From: Candidatus Amphrikana amoebophyrae
GTDB taxonomy: Bacteria; Chlamydiota; Chlamydiia; Chlamydiales; JACRBE01
Length of the DNA stretch: 60,898 nucleotides
Reading direction: 5' to 3'
Assembly: GCA_030408475.1 (NCBI GenBank)
Contig: JAUHQG010000042.1
Coordinates: forward strand, 1 to 60,898
The position numbers and the translations under genes are program-made. Positions within the stretch are counted from its first letter, which is position 1; every line of letters begins with the position of its first letter. The notes beneath the pieces are model-generated. The model was not told where the DNA came from. It saw only the letters and a list, made by a program, of their open reading frames with translations, and ran no database searches. Positions 1-7,730 of the stretch are shown here, piece after piece.

Positions 1-16
1 TGCCTTTAGCATTTTG

Positions 17-25
17 CCCCCCCCC
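17..25. repeat. poly-C tract (9 C)
   Basis: A run of nine C on the plus strand at the left edge of the window, far from the local base composition. It lies in sequence where I see no gene, but a gene could run out of the window to the left. Such runs can change length by slippage. In Chlamydia, poly-C/G tracts are known to vary in some surface-protein genes; a link here is inference only. Confidence 0.6.
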
Positions 26-40
26 TAGCGTTGGTTGAAA

Positions 41-62
41 GAATTTTCCTACAGGAAAATTC
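41..62. terminator. perfect hairpin downstream of the first gene
   Basis: Arms GAATTTTCC and GGAAAATTC flank a four-base loop. On the minus strand the stem is followed by TTTC. It lies about 90 bases past the stop of the minus-strand gene that ends at 150 and may terminate it. The short T stretch makes this uncertain. Confidence 0.4.
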
Positions 63-104
63 TAAAAGCTGCGTAACTCTATGTTTTAATTATGCAACAC
101 AGCC

Positions 105-119
105 AAGCGGCTTTACATT
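105..119. repeat. half copy of the AATGTAAAGC dispersed palindrome
   Basis: AAGC-G-GCTTTACATT matches the right arm, the centre and four bases of the left arm of the palindrome found intact at 7626-7654, 37995-38015 and 43657-43679. The outer left arm is lost. It lies in the 3' flank of the first gene. Confidence 0.5.
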
Positions 120-149
120 CAAATGCTTTATTGATTAATTATCAACTAC

Positions 150-602
150 TTATGATCCGCAGCTTGAAGATCTAGAAGAGCGTGAAGATCTTGATCTATA
201 AGATTTTGGTGGTGGCGGTGGTGGAGCATCTTTTTTCATTTGAGTTTGATCTGCTGGCGTCTCTTTCTTTAGCATTCTTGAGTCATTAATCACCATTTCA
301 ACTGCATCATCAGGAGTAATATTTTTATATTTTGGTGATTTCGATAACATTTTTGCCAAAGCATCACCTCTTTGCTCAGCACTAAACTGACCACAAAAAA
401 TACTTCTATGCATTGGACTTAATCTTTGAGCAAAATCTTGTTGAGAGGGCGATAAATGTTTACATGTATGAGCACCAGACATTTGCGTCTCTGACTTAGA
501 AGTGGTAGGTGGTGGCGGCGGAGCACTCCTATATGACGATTGAGCACCAAATCCAAATGCGCAAACAGTTAACATTATACTACTTAAGATTGCTCGATAC
601 AT
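150..602 (-). CDS. secreted proline/serine-rich protein, unknown function
   Basis: 150 residues. The N-terminus looks like a signal peptide: MYR, then a hydrophobic stretch of about 16 residues ending near AFGFGAQS, so export to the periplasm or beyond is likely. A proline run (PPPPP) follows at about residues 28-32, then a helical central part with two cysteines (THTCKH-like and FCGQF), then a second run of six prolines, and a tail of repeated S-R-S/R-S-S units ending in CGS. I recognise no enzyme motif. The two proline runs on either side of a small Cys-containing domain suggest a surface or wall-associated structural protein, but that is inference. It is divergent from mcsA. The ATG is preceded by a purine-rich GAGG on the minus strand. 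Confidence 0.7.
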   Translation of the reverse strand: MYRAILSSIMLTVCAFGFGAQSSYRSAPPPPPTTSKSETQMSGAHTCKHLSPSQQDFAQRLSPMHRSIFCGQFSAEQRGDALAKMLSKSPKYKNITPDDAVEMVINDSRMLKKETPADQTQMKKDAPPPPPPKSYRSRSSRSSRSSSCGS

Positions 603-720
603 AAAAACCTCTTTTTTCTTTCACCCTATCAAAAAGAGGAATATTGAGGGGGGAAAAAATTTTCCTTGGATTTGAAAAAAGGGATGGCTAAGATCCAAAT
701 TTTGAGAAAAGAGGAAAGTA

Positions 721-1245
721 ATGGCAGAACGACCCATTGAGTGTAACCAGTGTAAAAAGCTAATAAAAGTTACCTATAAAGAGATAAAAGGGAATGAGAT
801 ACACACTTTACATGTTTGTGAAGATTGTCCTGTAGTCTTAAAAAAGCTTCATTTAGATGGCAAAAAAAAGTGTGGAATGGAAGTGACGCGAGAAGAAGAA
901 GACCATCTTTTAGTATGTTCAGGCTGTAATACGACATCGGATGCGATAAAGATGGGAAATTATGTGGGTTGCGCTGAGTGTTATGAAACATTTGGACCGT
1001 TAATAGCAGTTCAATTAACAAAGTTAAATAAGATACAAGAAGCACCAAAGAAATTTACCGTGGGGTCAAAAGTGAGTTTACATAAAGGGAAGCATGAGCT
1101 TTTTACAAGCGAGAAGAGAGAAAAATTGGGTGAATTAAATGTAGCCCTCGATGATGCCGTTAAAGGAGAGAATTTTGAGCAAGCAGCCTGGATAAGAGAT
1201 AAAATCAATATATTAATGGAGGAAACAAGTGACGAAAAAATCTAA
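721..1245 (+). CDS. mcsA: McsA-like zinc-finger/UVR protein
   Basis: 174 residues. In Firmicutes McsA binds zinc and activates the arginine kinase McsB. The first half carries four CxxC pairs (CNQC, CEDC, CSGC, CAEC), as expected for two treble-clef zinc sites. The C-terminal 35 residues form a UVR motif (KLGELNVALDDAVKGENFE, then the AAxxRDKI signature), as in UvrB/UvrC and McsA. It overlaps the next gene, the McsB homologue, by 17 bases, so translation is probably coupled. The start ATG follows a GAGGAAAG ribosome site. In Chlamydia the same pair sits next to frr; here it is separated from frr by two extra genes and two tRNAs and runs in the opposite direction. Confidence 0.88.
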   Translation: MAERPIECNQCKKLIKVTYKEIKGNEIHTLHVCEDCPVVLKKLHLDGKKKCGMEVTREEEDHLLVCSGCNTTSDAIKMGNYVGCAECYETFGPLIAVQLTKLNKIQEAPKKFTVGSKVSLHKGKHELFTSEKREKLGELNVALDDAVKGENFEQAAWIRDKINILMEETSDEKI

Positions 1246-2293
1246 ACTCCCCGATTCACTATTTAAGGCGTCACCCTGGAGCAAAAATAGCACACCTATT
1301 TGGCCTTTATCCACTTTTGTATTGCATCGTAATCTCAAGGAGAAGCTTTTCCCTGAAAAGCTGGATGAAAAAGAACTTAACAAGTTGAAAAATCAAATCA
1401 AAGCAGTCTTACTAAACTCCAAAGTTTTAAAAAATCCCACTTTTTTAGATATTGATGAATTATCTCAAAGGGATCGTGAGTATTTATATGAGCACTTCAA
1501 TACTTTGCAAGAAATGAAGAATTTTAGAAGTGGACAAGGTTTTTGCCTTGATGAAACAAATAATGTTCTCATCACTGTTAATTTCATCGATCATATTTGC
1601 ATACATGTCAATGATTCCAATAGCCAATGGGATGAAACCTATAAAAAAATGAACTCAATTGATCAAGAACTGAACTCATTTTTACAATTTGCTTATACTG
1701 AACAATTTGGGTTTTTAACAGCTGATCCTAGCTTTTGCGGCACGGGGTTAGTGATTGAATCATTGTTACATATTCCCCTTCTTCTTCAAGAAAAAAAGCC
1801 GATAGAAATTATTCATCACATGGATAATGGAATAATGTTAGCCAGTTTAGCTCGCAATTTAGATTTCACTGGTGATATCGGCATTATTCAAAATAACTAT
1901 ACTCTTGGAACAAGTGAAGATCAAATAATCCATCTTCTTCATACTAATGCTCTAAAATTAATGGGGCTAGAAAAAGAGCTCCAACAAAAAGTAGAAGAGA
2001 AGCCCTCGGCAGTCATTAAAGATAAGATTTCAAGAGCGATTGGGACTTTAACTAGTAGCTTCCAGATGGACACTAAAGAAGCACTTTCAGCCTTAAGTAT
2101 GATCAAGCTTGGTATACAACTCAATTGGATAAAAGGGAGTGATATCAAAGAGGTGAATAAACTCTTTTTTGACATTCAAAGGGCCCATCTCATGCAACTT
2201 AGCGATGTTGAACCTGATATAAAAGAGTTGCCAGAGCACCGATCTCATTTTTTAAAAAGCACCCTCTCTAATCTCTCGCTAAACATCAAATAA
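1229..2293 (+). CDS. mcsB: McsB-like phosphagen kinase family protein, catalytic residues altered
   Basis: 354 residues, the usual McsB length. Family landmarks remain: RNLKEKLFP near the start, DHICIH (cf. DHIRIQ), GTGL, TLGTSED (cf. TLGxSE), and a C-terminal IKLGIQLNWI (cf. RLGIDLGII). Residues needed for phosphotransfer are changed. The SSRIRLARN arginine loop reads STFVLHRN. NEEDHIR reads NFIDHIC (about 118-124). The CPTNxGTGLRAS loop reads DPSFCGTGLVIE (about 166-177), so the canonical cysteine is Asp and the ATP-contacting Arg is Val. It may be a pseudokinase or have a different chemistry. The start is GTG, chosen because GGAGG lies six bases upstream; it overlaps mcsA by 17 bases. Confidence 0.85.
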   Translation: MTKKSKLPDSLFKASPWSKNSTPIWPLSTFVLHRNLKEKLFPEKLDEKELNKLKNQIKAVLLNSKVLKNPTFLDIDELSQRDREYLYEHFNTLQEMKNFRSGQGFCLDETNNVLITVNFIDHICIHVNDSNSQWDETYKKMNSIDQELNSFLQFAYTEQFGFLTADPSFCGTGLVIESLLHIPLLLQEKKPIEIIHHMDNGIMLASLARNLDFTGDIGIIQNNYTLGTSEDQIIHLLHTNALKLMGLEKELQQKVEEKPSAVIKDKISRAIGTLTSSFQMDTKEALSALSMIKLGIQLNWIKGSDIKEVNKLFFDIQRAHLMQLSDVEPDIKELPEHRSHFLKSTLSNLSLNIK

Positions 2294-2323
2294 GATTTTT
2301 GAAAAAGGGTTAGAGCTATAGCC

Positions 2324-2352
2324 TTGAGTAAATCATCAGCTTTTACTATATT
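2324..2352 (+). promoter_or_regulatory. sigma-70-type promoter for the NUDIX/CDP-ribitol operon
   Basis: TTGAGT (2324-2329) and TATATT (2347-2352) are separated by exactly 17 bases. Transcription would start near 2359, about 25 bases before the NUDIX ATG at 2385, which has a GGAAG ribosome site. This is one of the best -35/-10 matches in the window. It has not been tested. Confidence 0.55.
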
Positions 2353-2384
2353 GCAAAGATCTTTTCTAAAAATATGGAAGAAAA

Positions 2385-2867
2385 ATGTACACACCTATTG
2401 TAGGAAGTCTGGGCTATATTTTATCCCCTAACAAAAAAGAAGTTTTACTCGTGCATCGCACTGCCAATAGCGATGATGATCATTTAGGAAAATACAATGG
2501 TCTTGGAGGTAAAATGGAAAGCAATGAAGATATTGATACTTGTATGCGAAGAGAAATCCATGAAGAAGCCAACATCAAAGTTACAGAAATGGAATTGCGC
2601 GGAACAATAAATTGGACAGGATTTGGACCAAAAGGAGAAGATTGGCTTGGGTTTATTTTTCTGATAACAAACTTTGAAGGCGAACCCAATGATCATAGTC
2701 CTGAAGGCCCATTGAAATGGATAAAAATTAAGGATATCTTCACTTTGCCTATGTGGGAAGGAGATCGTTACTTTATTCCATTAGTTTTTGATGATAATAA
2801 ACGCCCCTTTCATGCCTTTATGCCATATGAAAATGATAAACCTTTAGATTTTAACTATGTGAGGTAG
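2385..2867 (+). CDS. NUDIX hydrolase (MutT-like)
   Basis: 160 residues. The NUDIX box GX5EX7REUXEEXGU is present: GKMESNE, seven residues, then REIHEEANI, with Asn in place of the final Gly. The acidic metal-binding residues (RE..EE) are intact, so it should hydrolyse a nucleoside diphosphate linked to another group. The N-terminal part (YILSPNKKEVLLVHRT) and a GFGPKGEDWLGF loop after the box resemble 8-oxo-dGTP diphosphatases of the MutT/MTH1 type, but substrate cannot be told from sequence. The next gene starts two bases after its stop, so the two are one operon. A role in cleaning up or recycling CDP-linked sugars is possible from that context only. Confidence 0.85.
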   Translation: MYTPIVGSLGYILSPNKKEVLLVHRTANSDDDHLGKYNGLGGKMESNEDIDTCMRREIHEEANIKVTEMELRGTINWTGFGPKGEDWLGFIFLITNFEGEPNDHSPEGPLKWIKIKDIFTLPMWEGDRYFIPLVFDDNKRPFHAFMPYENDKPLDFNYVR

Positions 2868-2869
2868 CT

Positions 2870-4171
2870 ATGGAACAAAAGAAAATAGCCCTTATTCTAT
2901 TAATGGCAGGAAAAGGAAACCGATTTCAAAATGAAATCCCAAAGCAGTTTGTTAAAATCAACCAAACTCCTATTTATGAGCTCACCTTACAAGCCTGTTT
3001 AAAGAGCCATAATTTTGACCAAGTTGTTTTAGTAACGCATCCCAATTGGCAAAATGAAATATCTAAAAAACATACTAACTGCACCGTGATTAAGGGGGGT
3101 GAAACAAGACAAGAGTCAAGTTATTTAGGTTTAAAAGCGTGTCAAAATGATATTGAAATTGTGATGATTCACGATGGTTGCCGCCCTTTTATAAGTAGGG
3201 AAATAATTACAAAACATCTCGATGCTTTGAAAAATTATGATGCGGTTAACACCTGTATTCCCTCTAGTGATACTATTGTAATAAGTCAATGTGGTGACGA
3301 AATAGACAATATCCCTGATCGCTCTAAATACTTTAGAGGACAAACCCCTCAAAGTTTTGACTACTCTTTAATTTGCGCTTCGCATGAAGAAGCCTTAGAG
3401 CTTGGACAAACAGATATGAGTGATGATTGTTACTTAGCGCTGCAATTGGGCGCTCCTATAACTATAGTAGAAGGTGAAGATCGTAATATTAAAATAACAA
3501 CCCCTTTTGATTTAGAAATAGCTAATCTTCTTGTAAATCAACATCCACTTAATTTTGATCACTCTCATGTATCGGTACAAGAGAACACTTATGCTCTATC
3601 TGGAGGGCAAGGAGGGATTGGTAAAGCAATACAAAAGCAACTAGAAAGTTTAGGAGCGAAAATTATTCATTTATCTCGTGAAGATTTAGCAACAAACGAA
3701 AATGCTCAAAGAACATTTGCAAAAATTGGCCCATTGGATGGATTAATTAATTGCATAGGTAAATTAATTGTGAAGCCACTAAGCGAGCTATCTGGTGACG
3801 AAATAGAGAACATGCTTCATGACAACTTGCTTGCCTCTATATATAGCTGCAAATATGCACAAATTAAGAAAGGTGGCCACATACTAAACATTGGATCATC
3901 TGTATATTCTAAAGGGCGATCTCATTTTGCTATCTATTCAAGTTCTAAAGCAGCACTTGTTAATTTTAGTGAAGCTCTAGCCGAAGAAAATCCTGATCTT
4001 TTCGTTAATGTCCTTTCACCATGCAGGACAAATACTCCAATGAGAAGAAAATCATTTCCTAATGAATGTGTGGATACTTTATTAACACCAACGCAAGTGG
4101 CAGAGAAAGCGAGAGATATCTTGCTTTCTAAAGTGAGTTGTCGTCATTTCGTTATGAAAAAAAAGAAATGA
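2870..4171 (+). CDS. bifunctional IspD-type cytidylyltransferase / SDR oxidoreductase (probable CDP-ribitol synthesis)
   Basis: 433 residues with two domains. Residues 1 to about 230 are an IspD/TarI-type cytidylyltransferase: AGKGNRF with PKQF, GGETRQES, HDGCRPF and RGQTPQSF. Residues about 240-433 are a short-chain dehydrogenase: SGGQGGIG nucleotide-binding loop at about 243-250, Ser in NIGSS, and YSSSK with Tyr near 356 and Lys near 360. This architecture matches the Haemophilus Bcs1/Acs1 type, which reduces ribulose-5-phosphate and couples ribitol-5-phosphate to CTP to make CDP-ribitol. A plain IspD would lack the reductase. Both active sites look complete. The gene is second in an operon with the NUDIX gene, and its stop codon overlaps the 3' end of the opposite-strand tRNA-Lys by three bases. 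Confidence 0.82.
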   Translation: MEQKKIALILLMAGKGNRFQNEIPKQFVKINQTPIYELTLQACLKSHNFDQVVLVTHPNWQNEISKKHTNCTVIKGGETRQESSYLGLKACQNDIEIVMIHDGCRPFISREIITKHLDALKNYDAVNTCIPSSDTIVISQCGDEIDNIPDRSKYFRGQTPQSFDYSLICASHEEALELGQTDMSDDCYLALQLGAPITIVEGEDRNIKITTPFDLEIANLLVNQHPLNFDHSHVSVQENTYALSGGQGGIGKAIQKQLESLGAKIIHLSREDLATNENAQRTFAKIGPLDGLINCIGKLIVKPLSELSGDEIENMLHDNLLASIYSCKYAQIKKGGHILNIGSSVYSKGRSHFAIYSSSKAALVNFSEALAEENPDLFVNVLSPCRTNTPMRRKSFPNECVDTLLTPTQVAEKARDILLSKVSCRHFVMKKKK

Positions 4172-4241
4172 GGCTTGAAGGACTTGAACCTTCGACATGC
4201 TCCTTAAAAGGGAGCCGCTCTACCAACTGAGCTAAAGCCTC
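4169..4241 (-). tRNA. tRNA-Lys (TTT)
   Basis: 73 bases on the minus strand. The acceptor stem is GAGGCTT/AAGCCTC with discriminator A. The D arm is GCTC..GAGC, the anticodon stem GCTCC/GGAGC encloses loop CTTTTAA (anticodon TTT), and the T arm contains GGTTCAAGTCC. CCA is not encoded. Its 3' end overlaps the stop codon of the plus-strand CDP-ribitol gene by three bases. Confidence 0.97.
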
Positions 4242-4247
4242 ATTTGT

Positions 4248-4322
4248 TGACCCCAAGGGGATTCGAACCCCTGTTGCCAGGATGAAAACCTGGTGTCCTA
4301 GGCCGGGCTAGACGATGGGGCC
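4248..4322 (-). tRNA. tRNA-Glu (TTC)
   Basis: 75 bases on the minus strand. The acceptor stem GGCCCCA pairs with TGGGGTC, with discriminator A. The anticodon stem CCAGG/CCTGG encloses loop TTTTCAT (anticodon TTC). The T arm contains GGGGTTCGAATCCCC. CCA is not encoded. It lies six bases upstream of tRNA-Lys and is probably co-transcribed with it. Confidence 0.97.
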
Positions 4323-4437
4323 TAGCGTGACTACCACTTCAAAGAATTAACTCTTCAGTGATGGTCGATTTGACCCGGCTTATCGAATCAAATATGTCAC
4401 CTATTCTACATATGGAAGACTTTTTCCACAAGCAAAA

Positions 4438-4998
4438 TTAAACAGTGAGTATATCTTTTTCTTTTTCGGCGAATTTTGCATCAATTTCTTTGCAATAATC
4501 GTCGGTTAATTTCTGAATATCTTTTTCCATACGCTTAACTTGATCTTCTGTCAAGTCGCCATCAGCTTTTTTTTGCTTAGCAGTGTTATTTGCTTTTTTT
4601 CTAATCTCACGAATAGAAACTTTAGCATCTTCAGCTTTCTTTTTACCCTGTTTAACAATATCCTTTCTCATGTCTTCAGAAAGAGGAGGAACAGGAACTC
4701 TAATAACATTACCATCTACAATGGCTTGTAGATTCATATTAGCTTTTTCGATAGCCTTGGCAATAGAAGAAGCTGTTTGGGGATCAAAAGGGCTAACCAC
4801 GAGCTGTCTTCCATCGGCAACAGAAACAGTCGCAACTCCTTTTAAATTCATTTGAGATCCATAAATTTCAACAGTGATCTCATCGAGCATACCTGGAGCA
4901 GGTCTACCTGTTCTTAAATTCTTAAGCTCAGTGAGAAAATGTTGAAGTGAATCTTCCATTAATTTTTTAGTTTCTTTCAAAGTATCGATACTCCTCAT
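4438..4998 (-). CDS. frr: ribosome recycling factor
   Basis: 186 residues, the normal RRF length. The protein splits post-termination ribosomes together with EF-G. Recognisable segments are LRTGRPAPGMLDEITVEIYG, the conserved SPFDP block, the VDGNVIRVPVPPLSEDMRK loop of domain II, and the long C-terminal helix rich in Lys and Glu (AKVSIREIRKKANN). The gene is last in the rpsB-tsf-frr run. In Chlamydia pyrH lies between tsf and frr; here that space is only about 95 bases and holds a hairpin. The ATG is preceded by GAGG on the minus strand. Confidence 0.96.
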   Translation of the reverse strand: MRSIDTLKETKKLMEDSLQHFLTELKNLRTGRPAPGMLDEITVEIYGSQMNLKGVATVSVADGRQLVVSPFDPQTASSIAKAIEKANMNLQAIVDGNVIRVPVPPLSEDMRKDIVKQGKKKAEDAKVSIREIRKKANNTAKQKKADGDLTEDQVKRMEKDIQKLTDDYCKEIDAKFAEKEKDILTV

Positions 4999-5006
4999 TA
5001 AGTAAT

Positions 5007-5025
5007 GGACTGCATAAAGCAGTCC
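5007..5025. other. hairpin in the tsf-frr intergenic region
   Basis: GGACTGC and GCAGTCC form a perfect seven-base stem around ATAAA. It ends about nine bases before the frr ATG on the minus strand and has no T tract, so it is a poor terminator. It could mark an mRNA processing site or influence frr translation. Confidence 0.45.
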
Positions 5026-5093
5026 TTAAATTTAAACCCGTTTTGTGAGTAACAACCAATTATTAGAATCAGTCATACACACGATCACGAGTT

Positions 5094-5936
5094 TTAAGCT
5101 CCAATCTGCCATCTAGTGAAGGACTTTAGAGTTAAAGTTTTACCTAATTTTTTTCCTTCTTCTTCTACAACAGCAGCGACAGTTTTTGATGGGTCGCGGA
5201 TGTATTTTTGACGAAGTAGGCAATTTTGGTCGTAGAACGCAGCTAATTTACCTTGAATAATTTTCTCTTGAATATTTTCTGGCTTAGTTTTCACTTGATC
5301 TTTGGCAATATCCGTTTCTCTAGCTATGATATCAGCAGGAATACCTTCTGGAGAAAGATATTCTGGGAATTCAGCAGCTACATGCATAGCAACAGCTCTT
5401 GCAAATTCAGTAGCCTCACTTGAACCAACGATTTCAACAGTAGCAACAATTTTTCCACCCATGTGAGAATAGACACCGATAGAAGTGTCACCTTCTTTTG
5501 ACATGATTGAAACTTTGCGAACTTTGATGTTTTCGCCAAGAGTTTGAATATGGTCAGCTCTATATTCCTCAACACTCATGCCATTTTGCATTTGAACGCT
5601 AGAGAATTCTTCAACAGAAGTTGGCTTATTCTCTAGAGCAGCTGCGCAAAGATCTTCAACAAAAGCTTGGAAACGTTCATTTTGAACAACAAAATCAGTT
5701 TCAGCGTTGATTTCTACAATAGCAACATGAGAGTCGCTTTCTTTAAATCCGATCATACCTTCATTAGTATCACGAGATTGTTTTTTTTCAGCTGAAGCCA
5801 TTCCTGACTTTCTTAAGATGCTGATTGCTTCTTCGACATCGCCTTTAGCTTCATCAAGGGCTTTTTTACATTTGCCCATGCCAACACCAGTGCGGTCACG
5901 AAGTTCTTTAACCATAGAAGCAGTCACATTCGACAT
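5094..5936 (-). CDS. tsf: translation elongation factor Ts
   Basis: 280 residues, the usual bacterial length. EF-Ts exchanges GDP for GTP on EF-Tu. The N-terminal UBA-like domain is clear (KELRDRTGVGMGKCKKALDE, then DVEEAI). The core has the TDFVVQNERF motif that contacts EF-Tu. The C-terminal part has the coiled segment ending in VAAVVEEEGKKLGKTL. It follows rpsB by about 31 bases on the same strand, the near-universal rpsB-tsf operon. The start is fixed by the conserved MVKELRDRTG context a few residues in. Confidence 0.96.
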   Translation of the reverse strand: MSNVTASMVKELRDRTGVGMGKCKKALDEAKGDVEEAISILRKSGMASAEKKQSRDTNEGMIGFKESDSHVAIVEINAETDFVVQNERFQAFVEDLCAAALENKPTSVEEFSSVQMQNGMSVEEYRADHIQTLGENIKVRKVSIMSKEGDTSIGVYSHMGGKIVATVEIVGSSEATEFARAVAMHVAAEFPEYLSPEGIPADIIARETDIAKDQVKTKPENIQEKIIQGKLAAFYDQNCLLRQKYIRDPSKTVAAVVEEEGKKLGKTLTLKSFTRWQIGA

Positions 5937-5967
5937 TACTCACTCCAAATTTAAATTTTAAAAAAGC

Positions 5968-6822
5968 TTACGCTTTCACTTCTTCTTTTGTTTCTTCTTT
6001 AGCAGCTGGTTTTTTTTCAGCTTTAACTTCTTGCTCAACTTTTTCGGCTACAGGAGCTGCAACTTTAGGTGTGATCGGTCTAACTGGAGCTTTCTTCTTT
6101 GCAGAAGGCTCTTCGTTAGTTAAAGAAATATTGAGTTCTTTTTTCTTAGCAATGATAGTACGAGTAAGAGAAGTAAGAATAAGTTTAATACTTTTTAAAG
6201 CATCGTCGTTACAAGCAATGACGTGATCGATAGGATCTGGATCGCAATTAGTATCAACTAAAGCCATAACAGGTATGCCTAATTTTTTAGCTTCTGCAAC
6301 AGCGATATGCTCTCTTGAAGGATCGACAACAACGACTAAACCAGGAGGTTTTTTCATTGTTCTGATACCAGAAAGAGTTTTATCGAGTTTTTCGTGATTT
6401 TTAGCTAGTTTAGAAATTTCTTTCTTAGTTAGTCCTTCACCACCTTTAGCGATATCTTTTTCGATATGCTCAAGTTTTTTTACAGATTTACGAATAGTAG
6501 TTAAGTTGGTTAACATTCCACCAAGCCATCTTTCACAAACGTAGAATTCGCCACAATCTTCAGCGCATTCTTTGACAACTTCTTTAGCTTGTTTTTTAGT
6601 CCCAACGAATAAAACACTCTTGTTCTCAGCGACAGCATTTTCAACTATTTTAACAGCGTTTCGAAGTTGTTGAATAGTTTTAGAAAGGTCAATAATATAT
6701 ATACCGTTAAGTTCCTTATAAATGAAACATTTCATTTTAGGGTTCCAACGATGTCTTTGGTGTCCGAAATGGGCGCCTGATTCAAGTAAGTCTTTTACAG
6801 TAACTTGTTTTGTTTGATCCAA
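5968..6822 (-). CDS. rpsB: 30S ribosomal protein S2
   Basis: 284 residues. Family hallmarks are LLESGAHFGHQRHRWNPKMK near the N-terminus, ENKSVLFVGTKKQA, ERWLGGMLTNL, and VVVDPSREHIAVAEAKKLGIPV followed by DTNCDP. The core fold ends near residue 225; a tail of about 60 residues rich in Lys, Glu, Ala and Pro follows, longer than in E. coli S2. The ATG has an AGAGGAAAA ribosome site. It heads the rpsB-tsf-frr unit. In Chlamydia ompA stands directly upstream; here the upstream gene is a small unknown on the same strand. Confidence 0.96.
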   Translation of the reverse strand: MDQTKQVTVKDLLESGAHFGHQRHRWNPKMKCFIYKELNGIYIIDLSKTIQQLRNAVKIVENAVAENKSVLFVGTKKQAKEVVKECAEDCGEFYVCERWLGGMLTNLTTIRKSVKKLEHIEKDIAKGGEGLTKKEISKLAKNHEKLDKTLSGIRTMKKPPGLVVVVDPSREHIAVAEAKKLGIPVMALVDTNCDPDPIDHVIACNDDALKSIKLILTSLTRTIIAKKKELNISLTNEEPSAKKKAPVRPITPKVAAPVAEKVEQEVKAEKKPAAKEETKEEVKA

Positions 6823-6985
6823 ATTTTCCTCTATGGTTTTTGAAGCTGTGAACCTTTTATAGCCCTAAGATTAAATCATCGAAGGAAAAGGTCAAATTTC
6901 ACATTAAAATATGTCAAAAAATAACATTTAGAGGAATTTAAAACAAGTAGATAAAAAGGCGCCACAGATGCAGCGCCAAAAAAGC

Positions 6986-7474
6986 TCAAGAATGATCTTG
7001 AATAAGAGCAGAAAATCCACTAATTAAAGACTTCATATTTAATGGCGATGCACCGTTAATAGTCCCTTCAAAACTATTTATATGTTTTTTAGTCTTTTGC
7101 GAAACAGTCCAAAAGGGTTTTTGAAAGTGAGCACCAACCTGATCCCCTTTTATAGCAAAATTTAAAAGAGTCACCATAAACGTACTCACTTTTTTAACAG
7201 CATCACTTTCTGAATTAGATTTGCTAATATTTGCCGCTAACTGGCTAACATCGATCATTTCTGATGCACCAATAGTTATGGGTCCAACAATAGTATCAAC
7301 TGCCTTTTGAATGGCTTTTGCAGCACTTTCATAGTTGCCACTTTCTAAATCTGATTCACTGCCTTGAATAGCCGATGCAATTTCATTCATATAATTTTGC
7401 CCTTGAATAACCCTCTTTTGACTAATTTCCATGTTAGAGGGATCTACCCCTCCTGCTCCTATAGGTGTAACCAT
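6986..7474 (-). CDS. small helical protein, unknown function
   Basis: 162 residues, no signal peptide and no clear membrane segment. The sequence is rich in Ser, Ala and Gly with predicted helices (QNYMNEIASAIQGSESDLES and neighbouring stretches) and is nearly free of cysteine. The overall look, small, helical and polar with a Gly-rich start (MVTPIGAGGVDP), resembles secretion-apparatus filament or effector-like proteins, but I cannot assign a family. It occupies the place where Chlamydia carries ompA, between rpsB and the PBP2 gene. The ATG has a strong GGAGG site (minus strand, just upstream of 7474). Confidence 0.7.
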   Translation of the reverse strand: MVTPIGAGGVDPSNMEISQKRVIQGQNYMNEIASAIQGSESDLESGNYESAAKAIQKAVDTIVGPITIGASEMIDVSQLAANISKSNSESDAVKKVSTFMVTLLNFAIKGDQVGAHFQKPFWTVSQKTKKHINSFEGTINGASPLNMKSLISGFSALIQDHS

Positions 7475-7625
7475 ATAAAACCTCCCTTTTCTTTCTTATA
7501 CCTGACATGTAAAACAGTTGTCAAACAAAGATAAAAATCTCAACAGCCTTATGCTCAACATGTTACACATTTTTGCAACAACCATCATCAACATTTTAAA
7601 CTGCTTATTATTAATTACTTAAGCG

Positions 7626-7654
7626 TTTCAATGTAAAGCGGCTTTACATTGAAA
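7626..7654. repeat. 29-bp perfect palindrome (AATGTAAAGC family), copy 1
   Basis: Two 14-base arms around a single central G, with inner arms AATGTAAAGC and GCTTTACATT. It is the most complete copy of a palindrome that recurs at 37995-38015 and 43657-43679, with a half copy at 105-119. It lies in non-coding sequence. It could be a mobile palindromic element, a protein-binding operator or an RNA hairpin. Confidence 0.8.
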
Positions 7655-7730
7655 TCTATATACCAAGTAAGGCAATAGAAAAAACCTGCTATTCATGCAG
7701 TATACTAAATTAAGCTGAATCTAAAAAAGA

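Noticed and set aside
2870-3550. The N-terminal domain as ordinary IspD of the MEP pathway
   Set aside because: The C-terminal SDR fusion and RGQTPQSF favour the CDP-ribitol type. I keep IspD as the alternative because ispG is in the window and another ispD was not seen.
4329-4366. Hairpin downstream of tRNA-Glu as a terminator or an extra tRNA
   Set aside because: The arms pair only with several mismatches, no T run follows, and no cloverleaf can be drawn.
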